Shown here piece by piece: positions 25,400 to 39,509 of a stretch of 64,000 nt of DNA (its first letter is position 1; every line of letters starts with the position of its first letter). The notes below the pieces were generated by a model, which was given only the letters and a program-made list of their open reading frames with translations, was not told where the DNA came from and made no database searches. The DNA lies in assembly GCF_040939455.1 (NCBI RefSeq), contig NC_134111.1, positions 54,888,501 through 54,952,500 of the forward strand, given 5' to 3'. Origin of the DNA: Microcebus murinus (Eukaryota; Chordata; Mammalia; Primates; Cheirogaleidae). A program made the translations under genes and the position numbers.

Positions 25400-26500
25400 A
25401 AAGATGAACTTTGTTTTTGCAATTCCTCCAGGAACCACCTCCCTTACTTAATCTTAAATCCTTCATACGTCCCTTTATGCAATCTCCTAATCACCCCAAA
25501 GAGCTACCTACATCAATAACTCTCTACCCATTCCATGTCCTAAAAGTATCCCAGGCTTTTCTTCCTCTTCTGTTTTGGTTTCACTGCCAGGGAGCTCTGC
25601 CCTGGTGCCAAGTGGTACCGCTGTATTACTCTGCTCTTACATCAGGTGTTATTATCTTTCCCCCTTATCTGTGATGAGCTTGTGAGATAACTTTCTAATG
25701 TCTTTTACTCTCTCTGTATGCCAGCAACTTAGTGTATAAAGCTTGAACTATTACCTGAGGTGATACCTTCCAAATCTGAACATTTCTAAGTGGTATAACT
25801 ATAGGTATCTCAAAATCAACATGTTTGAAAACTGAACTTAAGGTTTCCTCACCAAATGTGCTCTTCTTTTTGTGCTCTGCTAATTCATTTAGTAGATTAG
25901 CCTTGAAAACTTCTCAAATTTTATAATGCAAGCCTTAGTGTAAATTTCCCTCATACCTTCAGATCTCTCCAATTCCCTCAATCAGAATGAATCTCTCTCT
26001 GTCTCTGTACCTGGCGGCCCTTTGCTTATATCTATAGTAGAGCACCCGGGATCCATCACCTGGTCTATTTCAGTGGTCACTTCTAAGGATGTGTGCACCT
26101 CTTCTCAAAGACCCTGCAAGTCTCATCCTATCTTTTCTCTGCTTTCCTATCTAGAGCCTAGCATAGCAGATGGGCATGGGGGCTAGGGTATCACAAACTA
26201 TAGGAATTGAAGTCTCTGCTAAAGTATGCACTTCAGTTTTAGCTAGGCTCTCAAATGTGTCTTTACTTAGTGTGTTTTCTCATTCTCCTCTGCAGCTATT
26301 CCAATCGTGAGTGCTCTGTTCCTCAGACACCCTGCGTTGCCACCTCCCTTCTCACTCTCAGGAAATAGTCTTGCCTCCTACTTCAATCAGAAAAAATGAG
26401 AATACTGAGGAAGAACTCCCTTGCAAGAGAGATATTTCTTTACTTGATTTGCATCCTGACTCCATTAGACCTGTTTCTCTTTCTTCACCTGTAGACCTGG
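25400..26500 (+). repeat. Degraded L2-like segment and flanking unique sequence
   Basis: Pyrimidine-rich text such as CTCCAATTCCCTCAATCAGAATGAATCTCTCTCTGTCTCTGTACCTGGCGGCCC ... ATATCTATAGTAGAGCACC (25965-26045) looks like sense L2. The neighbouring sequence cannot be assigned with confidence. A MIR-like piece follows at 26486-26580. Confidence 0.35.
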
Positions 26501-26740
26501 AATAGTATTAGTGCCTTCCCTAAAGGGTTACTGTAAGGTTCAACCTATGTGTTGAGTAGAACACTGTACACCAGTCACTAATCCAGGGGAGGACTCCACT
26601 GCTTCCCATTGCATTTTTAAAAAAAAAAAAAAAAAAAAAAAAAGACACATTTATTCAGCGTCATGATCAGACTATTACATTTAGCAATCAACAGCATGGG
26701 TGCAAAAAAAAAAAAAATCTACATTAAAACCCTTTGTTGG

Positions 26741-27055
26741 GGCCGGGCGCTGTGGCTCACGCCTGTAATCCTAGCTCTTGGGAGGCCGAGGCGGGCGGAT
26801 TGCTCAAGGTCAGGAGTTCAAAACCAGCCTGAGCAAGAGCGAGACCCCGTCTCTACTATAAATAGAAAGAAATTAATTGGCCAACTGATATATATATAAA
26901 AAAATTAGCCGGGCATGGTGGTGCATGCCTGTAGTCCCAGCTACTCGGGAGGCTGAGGCAGAAGGATCACTCAAGCCCAGGAGTTTGAGGTTGCTGTGAG
27001 CTAGGCTGACGCCACGGCACTCACTCTAGCCTGGACAACAAAGTGAGACTCTGTC

Positions 27056-27097
<42 letters not shown>
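26741..27097 (+). mobile_element. Strepsirrhine-type Alu inserted in the HNRNPA1 retrocopy 3'UTR
   Basis: Complete dimer starting GGCCGGGCGCTGTGGCTC, A-tail of about 39. The perfect target duplication AAACCCTTTGTTGG (26727 and 27095) is itself HNRNPA1 3'UTR sequence, so this insertion is younger than the retrocopy. Confidence 0.98.
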
Positions 27098-27099
<2 letters not shown>

Positions 27100-27347
27100 C
27101 TTTGTTGGAATGCTTTACACTTTCCACAGAACAGAAACTAAAATAACCTGTTATACAATTAGTCACAAATACAGTCCTCGAGTTTTTTGCCCATACACAT
27201 GAGTATTGTCTAAAACATGTCTTCTTTGTAGCAGCTAGGCCCTGCCACCACTGTGCTTGGCTGAGTTCACAAATCTGTTGTAACCTGTAGCTTCCCTGTC
27301 ACTTCTCTGGCTCTCCTCTCCTGCTAAGCTTTGTTTCCTGGGAATAA

Positions 27348-28657
<1,310 letters not shown>

Positions 28658-29350
28658 TTTTCAAGCACTCTTCCCCTGAATTCCTCTTTGTCTTAACCTT
28701 TCCTCTCTGTTTGGCTCTTTCCCCTCAGCATATAAAGAATTTCTAATCTCCTCACTGTAAAATAACCTTCCCTCAAAATCACATCTCTGTCCCTTCCAGT
28801 ACTACTCCCATCCTTTCATAGCTAAATTCCTCAAAAGGCCAGTCTATACTTGGTCTTGACTCCCTCACAGCCTCAATCCACTGCAATCCCTGTCCCTCCC
28901 AGCACTCTCAAAAATCTCCCTCATAACCTCTTGATTGCTAATTTCAGTGGACACACCAGTGTCTTCATCTGGGGCTCCTAATGTTTTAAGGAGGGGTTTC
29001 CAACCCCTCCTTAAAATTCTCTCCTCTCCCTCCACCCTTGTTTTTCTGCTTTGTTTTGGATTTCTTTCTATATCCCTGGCCAGTTCATTTCAGTCTCCCT
29101 CATGGGCCACTTTTCCCATTTTATCCTTAAGTGTTGATATTCTCCTTGTCCTTGGCTCTGGCCATCAATTCTTCTCCTATAGTCTCCCAGTGATCTTGCC
29201 CATCCAGAAGGTTGCAACCACCACTTTCCTCCTGATAATTGGGAAATTTATTTTTCATACCCTAGGTTTCACACAGGTTTCTTCACTGCAGGACTCCTCT
29301 TTGGAGTCAGTGTGCTAATGGGCTTTGTGTATCTTTGGGAGAGGAAGTGA

Positions 29351-29443
29351 CAGTGTTTAGGGTTTCCCACATTTATTTGACCATGGAACCTTTATTTTCA
29401 TGGAGAATTTTATAGGACTAGCACTCTGGGAAGCACACTTTGG
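29351..29443. mobile_element. Small hAT-like (MER-type) remnant
   Basis: CAGTGTTTAGGGTTTCCCACATTTATTTGACCATGGAACC ... CTCTGGGAAGCACACTTTGGA has facing ends (TTTCCCAC / GGGAAGCACA). This is the pattern of short non-autonomous hAT elements. Confidence 0.45.
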
Positions 29444-29451
29444 ACAGTGAT

Positions 29452-29781
29452 TTTTTTTTTTTTTTTCTGAGACAGAGTCTTGCTTTGTTGCCCTGGGTAG
29501 AGTGCCGTGGCATCAGCCTAGCTCACAGCAATCTCAAACTCCTGGGTTCAAGCGATCCTCCTGCCTCAGCCTCCTAAGTAGCTGGGACTACAGGCATGCG
29601 CCACCATGCCTGGCTAATTTTTTCTATATATATTAGTTGGCCAATTAATTTATTTCTATTTATAGTAGAGACAGGGTCTCACTCTTGCTCAGGCTGGTTT
29701 TGAACTCCTGACCTCGAGCAATCCGTCCGCCTGGGCCTCCCAGAGTGCTAGAATTACAGGCGTGAGCCACCGCGTCCGGCC
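29452..29781 (-). mobile_element. Strepsirrhine-type Alu
   Basis: Complete copy with TTAGTTGGCCAATTAATTTA. The target duplication TGGACAGTGAT is on both sides. Confidence 0.97.
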
Positions 29782-30329
29782 TGGACAGTGATGTTTTCTA
29801 TTCCTTACTATTTCCAGTCTGGTTTCAAGTGTCTCCTCTGGCTACTCCTAAGCACCCGAGTATACTTCTATCTAGTCCTCACCATATTGTACTTGTCTGT
29901 CTCTTCTACAAGGACAGGCATATATCTCTTTGTATCTATTGCCTGGCAGTGTCTGGCATACAGAAGTTTCTTGAAAATGTCTGATGAATGAATGAATAAA
30001 GGAGTGAATAGTAACTTACCTCTTCTTGGCATAGCACAGAATATTCTATGACACATTTAAAGTAGTCCTAATTGGGTAGGACTTGAACCTGAGGGTTGGT
30101 CTTGAACAAGTCTTGTGTAGGTGCTACAGCAGTTGTGAAGAAATAAAAGACAAACTCTTTTTCCTCAAGAAAGACAAAATGAGCTTAAATGAAACTATCT
30201 GAGAATACCTAAGTATTAAGCTACATGGATATAACTGTAAGTACTATGGGTACTCTCAGTTTGTAGAGATCACCGAGGTCTGGAGTAGTTATATTTTCTA
30301 GAGGATAGTATAAATGGTGCGTTAGTGAG

Positions 30330-30600
30330 ATTATTCTAGCAGGAATGTATACAAGAGTAATTCAAAAGGGGATACCTGGAGAAGGTTCGATTGGCCAGGA
30401 GTGAGATGTGGCCTGGCACAGGCTACGGTAGTGGCGTAGTGCGGAAAAGGCTATTCCGTTTCTGTTGAAACTTGGTGATGGCTGGCATAAAAGTGGAAGG
30501 ACAGGAGACAGGTCAAAGGCGGCTTTCAGGTTTCTATCTGAGGCTGGAAGAACAGTGGTAACATTAGCAGATTTGGGGAAATTAGTTTTTGTAGATGCAG
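30330..30600 (-). repeat. LINE-2-like fragment (antisense)
   Basis: CCTGGAGAAGGTTCGATTGGCCAGGAG and AAGGCGGCTTTCAGGTTTCTATCTGAGGCTGGAAGAACAGTGG resemble the reverse complement of L2 internal sequence. Confidence 0.4.
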
Positions 30601-30609
30601 TCAGTCTAA

Positions 30610-31413
30610 GCTCTTGGAAGTCACAATTCTAGAATATACTGGAAAGAATCTATAATTAATTATTGTGCAAGACTATACAGAAACTTTGTAAACTTAAAAA
30701 ATAGATACAATAAGTGAGCTAACATCATTGACTTGAGAAGGCTTATAGATAATAATGACTAATAGCCTGTGTAAATTTCAGGCCAGGCTTGCTAAAAATG
30801 TTACGTGTGACAAAACATGAAAACTGTAATAGGAAGTTCATGATTTCATTTGAATGAATAGTAATTCATATTGTGATCCACTAGTCTTGCTATTTGTAGC
30901 AAGATTTCTTTTTCCCCAGACATTGGAGAGCAAATAGAACAAACATGTACTTGACTGTACCTGTATTCAAAATACTTGGTATTTCCATGATAATTCTGGA
31001 CAATGAGACTCATTGACATTGCAAGTCAAGGCTTGAGTATGTAACTTTAAGGAAACAAAACCAATATATTTAAAAACTCAGACAGTTTAAAAGTAATACA
31101 AGTAAGATCTGGTTTTGTTGGAAACTCATGCATTAAGAATCCTGAATTGGACCTTATTAACTTTCTTTCTGACTTTATTCTCTTCATCTAAGCTTCTTTA
31201 TCATCATTTATTGAACACCTCAGGATGCTTACATCTATCCAGAACATGTTAAAGATGCAATCCTAGAAGGTCGCTTTCTAAAAATATGGACAAATGCACA
31301 AGATGATTCTTTTCTTTTTCTCATTAAAAGAACAGAAAAAGGATAATGAGGTCTACTCATGAAATTTAGGGGAGGAAATAATCTGTCCATTATATATATA
31401 CATGACACAATTT
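30610..31413. other. Unique non-coding stretch
   Basis: AT-rich sequence without a repeat or gene that I recognise. Confidence 0.4.
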
Positions 31414-31428
31414 TATCTGTCTACTTCT

Positions 31429-31749
31429 TTTTTTTTTGAGACAAAGTCTCACTCCACTGCCTGGGTTAGAATGTTGTGGCATCAGCCTAGCTCACAGCAA
31501 CCTCAAACTCCTGGGCTTAAGCAATCCTCCTGCCTCAGCCTCCCAGGTAGCTGGGACTACAGGCATGCGCCACCATGCCCAGCTAATTTTTTCTATGTTT
31601 TTAGTTGGCCAATTAATTTTTTTCTCTTTTTAGTAGAGATGCAGTCTCGCTCTTGCTCAGGCTGATTTTTAACTCCTGACCTTGAGCGATTTGCCTGCTT
31701 TGGCCTCCCAGAGTGCTAGGATTACAGGTATGAGCCACTACGCCTGGCC
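31429..31749 (-). mobile_element. Strepsirrhine-type Alu
   Basis: Complete copy. The target duplication TATCTGTCTACTTCT is perfect on both sides (31414 and 31750). Confidence 0.97.
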
Positions 31750-32000
31750 TATCTGTCTACTTCTGAACTTCATTCTGTCTAATACTGTTGCCAATTCAAG
31801 TCAAATGTCACAAACAGATCTATTAATCTTCTCATCCTCTACTATGTACATCTTGCCCACCACAGCAAGCATCATCCTCTTAAATTAAGAAATGCAGGAG
31901 TACATTTGGAAGCATCATAATTCTTTCTGTGTAATAAGATATTGCTAAATTCATTCCTTTCCTTTTTAAAACATTCTTCTAAATCTGCTCATGTCCTTTA

Positions 32001-32341
<341 letters not shown>

Positions 32342-32357
32342 CTGCTCATGTCCTTTA

Positions 32358-33925
32358 ATCCTAACCAAGAAGTGCTAGTCTCCTTGCTTCTACTCTAATA
32401 TTTGTTGAATGTTTCAGTATCATTTTGAATTGTTATTCTTTCACCCAGGTAACTAGCAAGCACTTGTGTCAATTATGGCTTCTATGTAAAGAAATACTGA
32501 ATTTATATGTGTACATATGAGTGTTTGTGTAGTAAGCTTTCTGGATCTGTTAAAAAAGGCTCAATTCTGCTCAACTGGCTGAAGTTACCTTATAGCTAAT
32601 ACAAAAAGGTTTTATTACATAGATTTAGCTTAGTATCATCTTCAAATATTAAGAACATGATCCCATGACCTTCAGCAGGGACCTTAAAAAAGACAGTTAA
32701 TAAATTAAACTTCAAACTGACCCCTATGGGTCACCATTCACAGAATGATTTCTCAATCATCGTTGACTTTTGAGTGCTGGCCTTGGTCATTGCTATCTCA
32801 AGCACTTGCTCTGTAGGACCTTATAATTTAAAATAATGTACCCCAAAGGTATAGAAATAGGTGTTAGGGGAAAATCATTCTGTGGGTGAGCACATTGTAT
32901 TATACAAGGTTACGCAGAATTTTCAGAACCTTTAATAAGCTACTGGGCAGTGTGACTTCTCAAGGGGTCAAGGTTAGAGTGGGAACTGGTTCCCAAATAC
33001 ATTTGATAGCAGAACCACAGAAACATGCCCTGTGCCCAGACATACTAGGATCCTGTGGAATTTATATTGGCAAACCTCAATCTAGCCAAATTTCCAAAGT
33101 GGCAGATTCTTGAAATCAATATTCTTCTTTTCCATCTCCCCAAGGGAAAAGTACAGAAAGTTCAGGATATTCCACAGGCCTCTGGGAAATGTTCACTTGT
33201 TGTTTGGGGTTGGACCAATTTTCAGTAGAGTACCAGAACTAGATGTACAACTACCAAACATGAGTCTGGTCACTTAACTACTTCTAGGGTGGAAAGCAGG
33301 AATCTTGATTCCTAGTGTAGAGAGTTCTTCCTGTTGCATTACACTTGGGGTGTATGTGTATATATATGATACTTTATAACTGTATCTTTAACTTTAAAAA
33401 TATTTTATTTTAAATTTCCCATTTATCAATTTAGACACCCTAACACTCTAGCTTAAGGCTAAAGCCAAAAGCTTTGCCTACACCAATAAATAATTATTAG
33501 CTGTGGACTGAGATGAGGAATGTGAAATAGAGTGTAAAGATTTATTAGTTTTCTCTAATCATATTCAATATTTGTGAATATTTAAACTGCTGCTGAAGCA
33601 AACTTACCTGTTATTTTTCCCCTTAAGTGAGTAGCCTATTGTCATGTCACGAAACAAACTTCTTTGGTGTCATTTCTCTTCAAGAAGCTATATCAATTGC
33701 TATCTGATCTAGGAGTTGGTCCTTTCTTAGAAGATTAACAAAATATTATTTTATTGATTTGTTTTAGCATTTTTATGAATATCAAAATCAAGTTAAATTG
33801 GGGTTGTCCTTTCCATTTTTTCTCCTATTAGGTATTAGATTTACCCTTTTGCTATTTGTAGGAGGTTTTGTTTATTTTCCAAGGTGTAAAACAGAATGAT
33901 AAATGACATATATTTAGGAATATTG
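32358..33925. other. Unique non-coding stretch
   Basis: No recognised repeat or gene; reading frames are at most 75 codons and not family-like. Confidence 0.4.
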
Positions 33926-33929
33926 ATAT

Positions 33930-34145
33930 TTTTACAGTACTCTTAACTTTGAAAAGCACTTTTATATGCAGTATTCCATTTGAGCTTAACAACATCCCAA
34001 AAGGTGAACAAGGGTTAAGATCTCGGTACACAAGGTAAAGAAATGAACAAAGAGTAAAAGTTTTGCCTGAGGTTTTAAGTGGCACAATCAGAATTATTAT
34101 ACAATCCGGGTCTTCTGACTCATAGCTTTGAGCTATTTCTATAAG
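33930..34145 (-). repeat. MIR element (antisense)
   Basis: GAAAAGCACTTTTATATGCAGTATTCCATTTGAGCTTAACAACATCCC ... GTAAAGAAATGAACAAAGAG ... CCTGAGGTTTTAAGTGGCACAATCAGAATT ... TCCGGGTCTTCTGACTC follow the reverse MIR order. Confidence 0.65.
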
Positions 34146-34778
34146 AGCAGGAGGTTTTTCTCCCTCTCTAGGACTGTGAGGTGACCCTGTGGCCCTTGTT
34201 AAATATATTCAGCAAATAAAAATACACAGCAGCCATTTCCATCCCTGACCCAATGTGTCTAGCTTTCTACTCTACTTCATCAAGACCAACTGTTGTACCT
34301 AACTAAAGTATTTCATACAATTTGGAGATAAAACAATCACCATCCAGAACCCATTAAAAAAAAAAAAAAAACCAATTACCTTTACATGATCAATTGTGAT
34401 CATTTTTCCTTCCCTGTTTAGGAGTGTGTATGAGATTTTCCTCTCTTCTCCTTAAGTGTGTATAACTGAAAAATGTTTTTCTGTTAACCTTTACATCCAT
34501 TTAAGATTGCATCTCTTTCTTATTTATCTTTTTCTCATTTTGTCCCTATAAAATTAAGACATCCTTCATGTTAGTTTTTGGTAATTCAGCCTGATAATCA
34601 ATTTTTATTTTGAAGATCTTTCTTATTTTATTAAAAGGTCTTTGTACAGTTTTTATTTTTTTTTATCCTGTCTCCGCAATGATTCTGTTACCTGCCGTCA
34701 CAAAAACATCAAATTCATTATATTCCTTTTTCTTATGGACACACTAGCTCCCGTTCTACTTTTATTAACATTATAGAG

Positions 34779-34955
34779 CAGTAATTCTCAAACTTTAATG
34801 TCCATCAAAATCATATTGAAGGGTTTGTTCAAACACAGATGGCTGGATCCCATCCCCAGATTTCTGGCTTAGTAGCTCTGGGGTAGGGTCTGAGTATTTA
34901 CAGTAATTCCCAGTGATGCTGATGGTCTGGGAATTACACTTTGAATCAATGTTTT
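34779..34955. mobile_element. MER5-like hAT-Charlie element
   Basis: CAGTAATTCTCAAACTTTAATGTCCATCAAAATCATATTGAAGGG ... GGCTGGATCCCATCCCCAGATTTCTG ... TAGCTCTGGGGTAGGGTCTGAGTATTTACAG has the known MER5A layout. Confidence 0.75.
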
Positions 34956-36242
34956 TTAGGATCACCTGGAGAACTTTTAAAACATTTAGGTCATTAGATA
35001 GGAAATGTCCGATTTTGAATCAAAAGTTTAATTTATTATATCTCAAACAAGAAAGCAGTATGATTAATCAAAGTATATGCCTAAACTATCAACACAGTTT
35101 TGCTGTCTTAATGGTAGCTTATGCCAGCAGTGAAGAAGCCTAGAGAGTGAGTGGTGATGAAATCGTGAAAAGCATTTTCCACAGCTTGTTGAGAACTGAA
35201 TATTTTTCCTTGCAAAATGTGGTCCAAAGCCTGGAAGAAGTGGTAGTCAGTTGGTGCAAAGTTTGGTGAATATGGTGGATGACAGACAGATAGTTTCCAA
35301 GTCCAGCCACTGCAGTTTGAGCAGCGTTGTTTTTTTCTGACATGTGGTCTTGCAAGAGCAGCAATCTCAGCTGCTTAATCACAAACATCCTCATCATTTT
35401 GTCCAGTTGGTTGCAGTAGACATCTGCTGTAACTGACTGACCAGGTTTCATGAAGCTGTAGTGGAGAATACCAGTGCTGGACCACCAAACAGACACATTT
35501 AGCTTTTTTTAAATCAATATTTGGTTTTGAACTGTGTTCCAGCACTTTATTTTTATCCAACTATGGTGCCAAATGCTTGTGTTTGTCAAAAAGAATCCAA
35601 TTTTCATGATATATAACAATATGGTGTAGCAATGGTTTGCCTTTATGTCATGACAGCAAAGAAAGGCAAGCTTCAAGACAATTTGCTTCCACTAGAGCTT
35701 TCAGCTCATCACTATCCACCTTGGTCTCAGGTTGCCCACATGGCTCATTTTCAAGATTAAAATCACCGGAATGGAACTTCTCAAACCATCCACATACTGT
35801 GCGTTCATTAGTCACGTCTTTCCCAAACACTTTGTCAATATTTCAAGCTATCTACACTGCATTGCACAACAGAACTCATATTAAAAGAAAACATTAATTT
35901 TTGACTTATCCATGGTTTCACAAAAATTGCTCTAAAAAACATCTGAAAGATAATCACAAGCCAAAACATGCATGTGAAAGACTGAGGATGTACTTTCACA
36001 ATAAAAAATACAAGACAAAACTAGAAGTGTCAAAGTGAAATGTCAGAGTATCAACTATCAAACCTAGCACTTAAGGAAATCGGACATTCCATACTTAATA
36101 ACCTAATATATTGATGCTAGGGCCCTACACTCCCATCCTAGAGATTTGAATATATTTTGGTTTTAGGTATGGCATTGCTATTTTAAAATAATAACCGCTA
36201 GTGATTCAAGTAAACAATCAGAATTGGGAACCACTGCTTTAG
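34956..36242. mobile_element. Second MER5-like element, split by the mariner insertion (parts 34956-34998 and 36094-36242)
   Basis: TTTTTTAGGATCACCTGGAGAACTTTTAAAACATTTAGG precedes the mariner. TATTGATGCTAGGGCCCTACACTCCCATCCTAGAGATTTGAAT ... TCAGAATTGGGAACCACTGC follows it. Joining the two restores the usual MER5 order, so the mariner jumped into an existing MER5. Confidence 0.65.
35001..36091 (-). mobile_element. Mariner element with both terminal inverted repeats, internally decayed
   Basis: Ends read GGAAATGTCCGATTT (35001) and AAATCGGACATTCC (36077-36090), inverted repeats flanked by TA on each side, the mariner target. On the minus strand, parts of a mariner transposase can be read in order. 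These are a helix-turn-helix end with GWFEKFHSGDFNLENEP (about 35730-35790), the MSVWWSSTGILHYSF block (about 35450-35496), and an out-of-frame piece of the C-terminal SPDLAPT region near 35260. Stops, frameshifts and a deleted middle (length ~1.09 kb against ~1.3 kb for intact relatives) make it inactive. Confidence 0.88.
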
Positions 36243-36329
36243 AAGTTGATCAAAATTAGATTTTAAAAAGCCAGCATGCCTACCGGCCTGCTTCCTTACC
36301 TTTTGTAATTCCTTCCCTCCACAGACATG

Positions 36330-36850
36330 TACTAAGTACTACTTGTAATGGGAAAGGTATCCTGCGGAGATTATATAAGTAACATAGTTGCCTAAAATAT
36401 GATTCTTGTCCTTTAGGAGTTTACCATAGTTTAGGGGAGATATATATAAATCTTCATGTAGATATACATATAAATATCTCCAATATAAGAAAATATACGT
36501 GAGCTATATGGGTTTGAACCGAACATATGAACAAAAATATTACAGAAGACTACAGAAGGGACGATTGGCTTTTGGATAAATGAGGAGGCATTATGAATTA
36601 GAGGGGGAGGGGATTTCCAACATAATAGAATGGTTGAAAAGAAACCCTTTTGTTAGGGGAGTAGAAAATTCTTGAAAGGTAATGTGGGGGCATATTGTAA
36701 ATGGCCATAAATGCCAGAGGACAAACAATGGAAGTATTGAATGTTTTCAACAGAGCAATGATGTGTTCAAAGAAGTAGTATGGGGCTGTCAGCATGGCAG
36801 GAATCTGCAGGATGAACTGGAAAGTGAAAATCATACAGGATCCTTGTCTA
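36330..36850 (-). repeat. L2-like antisense fragment
   Basis: ATGTACTAAGTACTACTTG ... TTCTTGTCCTTTAGGAGTTTACCATAGTTTAGGGGAGA and later GAGCAATGATGTGTTCAAAGAAG are in the order of an antisense L2. Heavily diverged. Confidence 0.4.
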
Positions 36851-36904
36851 GGTATGACAGACAGTTTTCTGATTATAGGATTAATTTTGAAATTAGGGGT
36901 TTTT

Positions 36905-38800
36905 AATAGAAAATTAAGAAAAAGTTTTACTGAGTTGACAATAGTTTTGAAGTTATAAGATGAAAAAGTATTTGTAAATATTTTAAACTTCTTTGCAAGT
37001 CAAGGTATGCCCTTAGGTAGAACTTGGATAAAGGAACAGATGACTGAACCTGGATGTAGGTATGTGTTCTGTTGATCTCTTCTAACCCTGTTTTAGGTAC
37101 TTAGTGTTCTCATGGTATTGCCATTCCTGGCCTGTCAAAAGTTGCTCTTAGGAAAGAATCTGATATCATTTATTCTTTGGTGAGACATGGCCTGGAATAT
37201 TTGAGGTTTCTCCTATATGTTTGTATTAAGCAAGATTTATTTCCCACCCTCCCATCACTGCCCCCTACCTTGCACATGCACACACAAATCATACAGAACA
37301 AACTTCTATTTGTGGTTAAGGCCAACTCAGTCTGTGGGAGTTCCTCAAAAATAAACATATGAGAAAGGAATTAGACCTACTGCTATGATCAACAACAATG
37401 TCTTTCCCTGGGAAAAGTGTCTGCTAATGTGAACCTAAAAACAAAATCCACATAATCTGGCCATGTAAACATGGTAATTCATAAAGAATGAGCCAGAGAG
37501 GAGAATCTCATAATCTGAAACTGTTTAATTCTCTGCTAAAGGATAAACAAATTTTCATTTTAATTTTTGGGGGGATGTTGTGTAGGCGTTTTATCCTTTA
37601 GAGCAGTACCAAAAACATTTCCTTTGAAGATATCCTGATGAATCTTGACAAGAAAACACCTGACAACACCAGAATTCTACATGTTCTGATAACATCAATG
37701 ACTCAAAAAGGAATATGTACCTCAGAATTGTAGGATATTGAGGAGATAATGATTGATAGTGACTGTTAAATTCAGAATGAATGGTCATATGCATCAAACT
37801 CTTTCCACTAAAGAGAGTTAATTTATTATCCTACCAACTACAAAAATCATTCTCTTTTACCAATGAGTAAAATTATTAGAAAGACTATGTCTTTCATAAT
37901 AGTTATCATGAAAGTGAAAAGATGTCACTCATCTTTCCTTTTCTCTTTTGTTATACTAAAATAATCATTCTTTAGTTTGCATAGTTTATCATTTTTAGGG
38001 ATACTTTTGAGTATGTTACCAGTTACTATTTTTGATGAGACAATATCTACTTTCCAATATTTATAATAACAAACATTACATGTTTTATTATTATAATTGA
38101 TCAATATCGTAGTTGAATAAATATGATTCTCCTGGTGGACTGTAAAATTTCATCTACTACTTCAGTGGTTTACCCTTGTCAATTACTATTAAGTTATCAG
38201 GTTGAGTTTGTAAGCAAAGTCAGATTTTGTTCTACATTCTGAAAGCATGGTAGGAAACCCAAAAATATTTTTCAAAAGCACTGGTGCTAGAAATCACTAT
38301 CTAAGTGTGGTTTTAGAGATGAATACAGAGAAAAAGACTGGAGCATAACTTTTCATTTGTTCTGTATAAACTGAACCCTAGGGGTAGCTAGGGTCTGTCA
38401 GTGTATAGAGTTTCTCATGTTTTTTCCCAAGGCCTGCAGTTGTGGATATAGGAGATTATTTGCTTCTTGAATTGAGATTTTAAGGTTATTGAAGGCAGAA
38501 ACCATATATTGTATTTCTTTTCTCTTCTACCATTATTCCTTTGTTGAGATGGTCAAGGTTAAGAATCGAGAAAAAGCCAGGCTACAGCATTTGTGCCAAG
38601 TCAGATTGAAGTCTATCAGGACCAGGAGTAGGAGCTAGGAACAGAGGTTTGGCAGTGGCACACATAACTCCATTTGGGAACAATAGGGATAATACAGAAT
38701 TTAGCAGCCATTGTTAGTGCTATGAATATAGATAAGCCCAGCAAGCCCACAACTTGATAATGATACTCTGCTCTTATACAGAGATTTATAGCATTAAAGC
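36905..38800. other. Unique non-coding stretch
   Basis: No recognised gene or repeat. Composition is AT-rich throughout. Confidence 0.4.
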
Positions 38801-39134
38801 ATTTTTTTTTTTTTTTTTTTTGAGACAGAGTCTCGCTTTGTTGCCCAGGCTAGAGTGAGTGCCGTGGCGTCAGCCTAGCTCACAGCAACCTCAAACTCCT
38901 GGCTCAAGCAATCCTCCTGCCTCAGCCTTCCAAGTAGCTGGGACTACAGGCATTTGCCACCATGCCCGGCTAATTTTTTGTATATATTAGTTGGCCAATT
39001 AATTTCTTTCTATTTATAGTAGAGACGGGGTCTCGCTCTTGCTCAGGCTGGTTTCGAACTCCTGACCTTGAGCAATCCGCCTGCTCGGCCTCCCAGAGAG
39101 CTAGGATTACAGGCGTGAGCCACCGCGCCCGGCC
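38801..39134 (-). mobile_element. Strepsirrhine-type Alu, CpG-rich
   Basis: Complete copy with many retained CpGs (GCCACCGCGCCCGG). The target duplication GCATTAAAGCATTTT is perfect (38790 and 39135). Confidence 0.97.
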
Positions 39135-39263
39135 GCATTAAAGCATTTTGAAAGTTTTAAATGATTACAAGTAATTGTTTGGTTCCCTTTTCTTTGATTT
39201 TAGCAACAAAACTATCCCAGATGGATTGAAGTCCAACTACACTTATCTTAAAGACAATTTTTG

Positions 39264-39449
39264 TGGCCAGGCATGGTTGTTCATGCCTGTAATCCCAGCA
39301 CCTTGGGAGGCCGAGGTGGAAGGATTGCTTGAGGCCAGGAGTTCAAGGCTAGCCTGGGTAACATAGAGAGACCCTGTCTCTACAAAAAATAAAAAAATTA
39401 TCTGGGCATGGTGGCATGCACCTGTGGTTTTAGCAACTCAGGAGGCTAA
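39264..39449 (+). mobile_element. Truncated old Alu (AluJ-like)
   Basis: GGCCAGGCATGGTTGTTCATGCC left arm, ACAAAAAATAAAAAAATTATCTGGGC linker, right arm broken after CAACTCAGGAGGCT. It faces the Alu at 38801-39134 with only ~130 bp between. Confidence 0.88.
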
Positions 39450-39509
39450 AAATCTATTTCATCTATTTTATCTCTAATATTTAGAGATAAATATTCTTTT
39501 CTTTTAGTC

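Larger units (their letters stand above)
28660..30005 (+). repeat. LINE-2 3' segment, interrupted by an Alu
   Basis: C/T-rich sequence typical of sense L2 (28670-29320) and then, after the hAT-like piece and the Alu, the classical L2 3' end: CTCTTCTACAAGGACAGGCATATATCTCTTTGTATCTATTGCCTGGCAGTGTCTGGCATACAG ... GATGAATGAATGAATA. Reading frames here are decayed L2 or chance. Confidence 0.55.

Noticed and set aside
35648..35830. Mariner transposase fragment as a domesticated gene
   Set aside because: The frame is broken repeatedly across the element and not joined to any host exon.
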